Source: Oscillospiraceae bacterium
GTDB lineage: Bacteria; Bacillota; Clostridia; Oscillospirales; Oscillospiraceae
Direction of reading: 5' to 3'
Length of the DNA: 6,709 bases
NCBI GenBank assembly: GCA_016290695.1
Contig: JAEEUX010000145.1
Coordinates: 1 to 6,709, forward strand
Part shown: positions 5,916 to 6,709 of the stretch, one piece after another
Layout of the letters: each line of letters begins with the position of its first letter
How positions within the stretch are numbered: position 1 is the first letter of the stretch
Program-made: the position numbers and the translations under genes
The notes under the pieces: model-generated
Told to the model about the DNA's origin: nothing
Databases searched by the model: none
Seen by the model: the letters and a program-made list of their open reading frames with translations, nothing else

Positions 5916-5940
5916 ATATACATTAAAATAAAAATGTCAT
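5911..5940 (-). promoter_or_regulatory. Candidate promoter of the M23/M50 operon
   Basis: On the minus strand ATGACA (5935-5940) and TATGAT (5911-5916) are 18 bases apart; each differs from the sigma-A consensus at one position. The -10 box overlaps the divergent plus-strand -10 box by five bases. A perfect TATAAT also lies at 5952-5957 but has no -35 partner. A GCATATT (5880-5886) resembles a sigma-E -35, but its -10 is poor. Confidence 0.4.
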
Positions 5941-5959
5941 CCTACCCATTTATTATAGC

Positions 5960-5976
5960 GCATCACCGCGCGATGC
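5960..5976 (+). promoter_or_regulatory. Hairpin in the MBOAT leader
   Basis: GCATC and GATGC arms flank a seven-base loop in the untranslated region before the MBOAT start. It is short and has no T-tract. It may be a leader structure or chance; an 8-bp palindrome CGGCGCCG follows at 5994-6001. Confidence 0.3.
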
Positions 5977-6033
5977 CGGGGAATTGCTCGCACCGGCGCC
6001 GTCTGAGTTTTCACAAGAAAGAGAATTTAACCG

Positions 6034-6709
6034 ATGGTCTTTTCAAGCCTTGTTTTCCTGTTCGTATATCTGCCCGTCACCATGCTCGTTTACTATATCG
6101 TCCCGGCTAAGTGGCGCAACGTCTGGCTTTTCGTCGTAAATCTCGTGTTTTACGGCTGGGGCGAGCCGGTTTATATTCTGCTTATGCTCTTTTCGATAGC
6201 CGTAAACTATTTCTGCGGCATTGGCGTAGGAAAACATCGCGAAGCGCAGCCGAGGAAGGCAAAGCTCATTCTCATCCTCGATATAGCCTTAAACCTCGCG
6301 CTTCTGATGTTCTTCAAATACTTCGATTTTATCGCAGTGAACCTCGCGCGGCTGCCCTTTCTCTCGTTTATTAAGCCGCTCGGGATTACGCTTCCCATCG
6401 GCATATCCTTCTATACCTTCCAGACCATGTCCTACCCCATAGATATTTACAGGGGAGACTGCGGGCCGCAGCGCAGCGTTATAAAATTCGGCACCTACGT
6501 TGCCCTTTTCCCGCAGCTTATCGCGGGGCCCATCGTCCGTTATAAGGATATTGCCGACCAGCTTGAAAGCCGGGAAACGAGCCTTGACCGCTTCGCGCTC
6601 GGCGTCCGGCGCTTCACCGTCGGGCTCGGCAAAAAGGTTCTGCTTGCCAATAACGTCGGGCTTTTGTGGGATGTATTCCGCCAGACCCCGGCCTCCGAGC
6701 TCAGCGTTT
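6034..6709 (+). CDS. MBOAT family O-acyltransferase, AlgI/DltB-type (3' end truncated)
   Basis: Multi-pass membrane acyltransferase; family members move acyl groups, often acetyl, onto polysaccharides or other extracellular polymers. 225 codons plus 1 nt are visible; full-length members have about 450-500 residues. The reading frame from ATG 6034 gives MVFSSLVFLFVYLP (1-14), a family-typical N-terminus, then FKYFDF (94-99), LPIGISFYTFQTMSYPIDIY (120-139) and FPQLIAGPIVRYKDI (159-173), all typical of AlgI-like proteins. The catalytic histidine lies further on and is outside the window. An AAGAGAGAA-like purine stretch (around 6015-6026) is only a weak ribosome binding site. The gene diverges from the M23/M50 pair, so a functional link is not implied. 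The acceptor cannot be named; an AlgJ- or DHHW-type partner would be expected downstream. Confidence 0.93.
   Translation, partial: MVFSSLVFLFVYLPVTMLVYYIVPAKWRNVWLFVVNLVFYGWGEPVYILLMLFSIAVNYFCGIGVGKHREAQPRKAKLILILDIALNLALLMFFKYFDFIAVNLARLPFLSFIKPLGITLPIGISFYTFQTMSYPIDIYRGDCGPQRSVIKFGTYVALFPQLIAGPIVRYKDIADQLESRETSLDRFALGVRRFTVGLGKKVLLANNVGLLWDVFRQTPASELSV

Noticed and set aside
1..6709. Mobile elements, CRISPR arrays, tRNA or rRNA genes
   Set aside because: No transposase, integrase, terminal repeats, spaced direct repeats or RNA-gene sequence was recognised; nearly all of the window is explained by conserved chromosomal genes.

Overview
The window looks like the chromosome of a spore-forming member of the Clostridia (Firmicutes), probably a gut-type lineage with moderate to fairly high GC. 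The evidence is the gene content: a SpoIVFA/SpoIVFB-like protease pair, a Gram-positive-type signal peptidase I beside rplS and rbgA (ylqF), the TIGR03960/DUF2344 radical-SAM pair, AGGAGG-like ribosome binding sites and sigma-A-like promoters. No mobile element, CRISPR array, tRNA or rRNA was seen. Genus cannot be fixed from the sequence alone.

Layout, reading the minus strand from right to left. A divergent intergenic region (5800-6033) separates a leftward block from a rightward, truncated AlgI-type MBOAT O-acyltransferase gene (6034 to the window end). Leftward come an M23 (LytM-type) membrane-anchored peptidase (4978-5799) and an M50 membrane metalloprotease (4392-4985). These overlap by 8 nt and resemble the spoIVFA-spoIVFB pair that controls pro-sigma-K processing in Bacillus. 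A clean sigma-A-like promoter then drives a TIGR03960 radical-SAM protein (2482-4317) and its DUF2344 partner (1833-2489), again with an 8-nt overlap. Five bases beyond the DUF2344 stop begins an extended -10 promoter for rplS (L19, 1365-1706), with an approximately 86-nt structured leader. A strong intrinsic terminator touches the rplS stop codon. Beyond it lie lepB (674-1243) and rbgA (1-674, 3' end cut off by the window), joined by a TGATG stop/start overlap.

How the genes fit together: rplS and rbgA both serve 50S subunit assembly, and lepB cleaves signal peptides at the membrane. The M23/M50 pair is probably a sporulation intramembrane proteolysis module. The radical-SAM/DUF2344 pair is conserved but its biochemical role is not known to me. 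In many Clostridia this pair is followed by rng-rplU-ysxB-rpmA. Here it is followed directly by rplS-lepB-rbgA, so two usually separate ribosome-linked neighbourhoods appear to be joined.

I found no convincing wholly new system. The points most worth a second look are the radical-SAM/DUF2344 pair and its new neighbourhood, the short SpoIVFB-like protease without a CBS domain beside an M23 partner with intact catalytic residues, the rplS leader/terminator arrangement, and the divergent promoter with overlapping -10 boxes.
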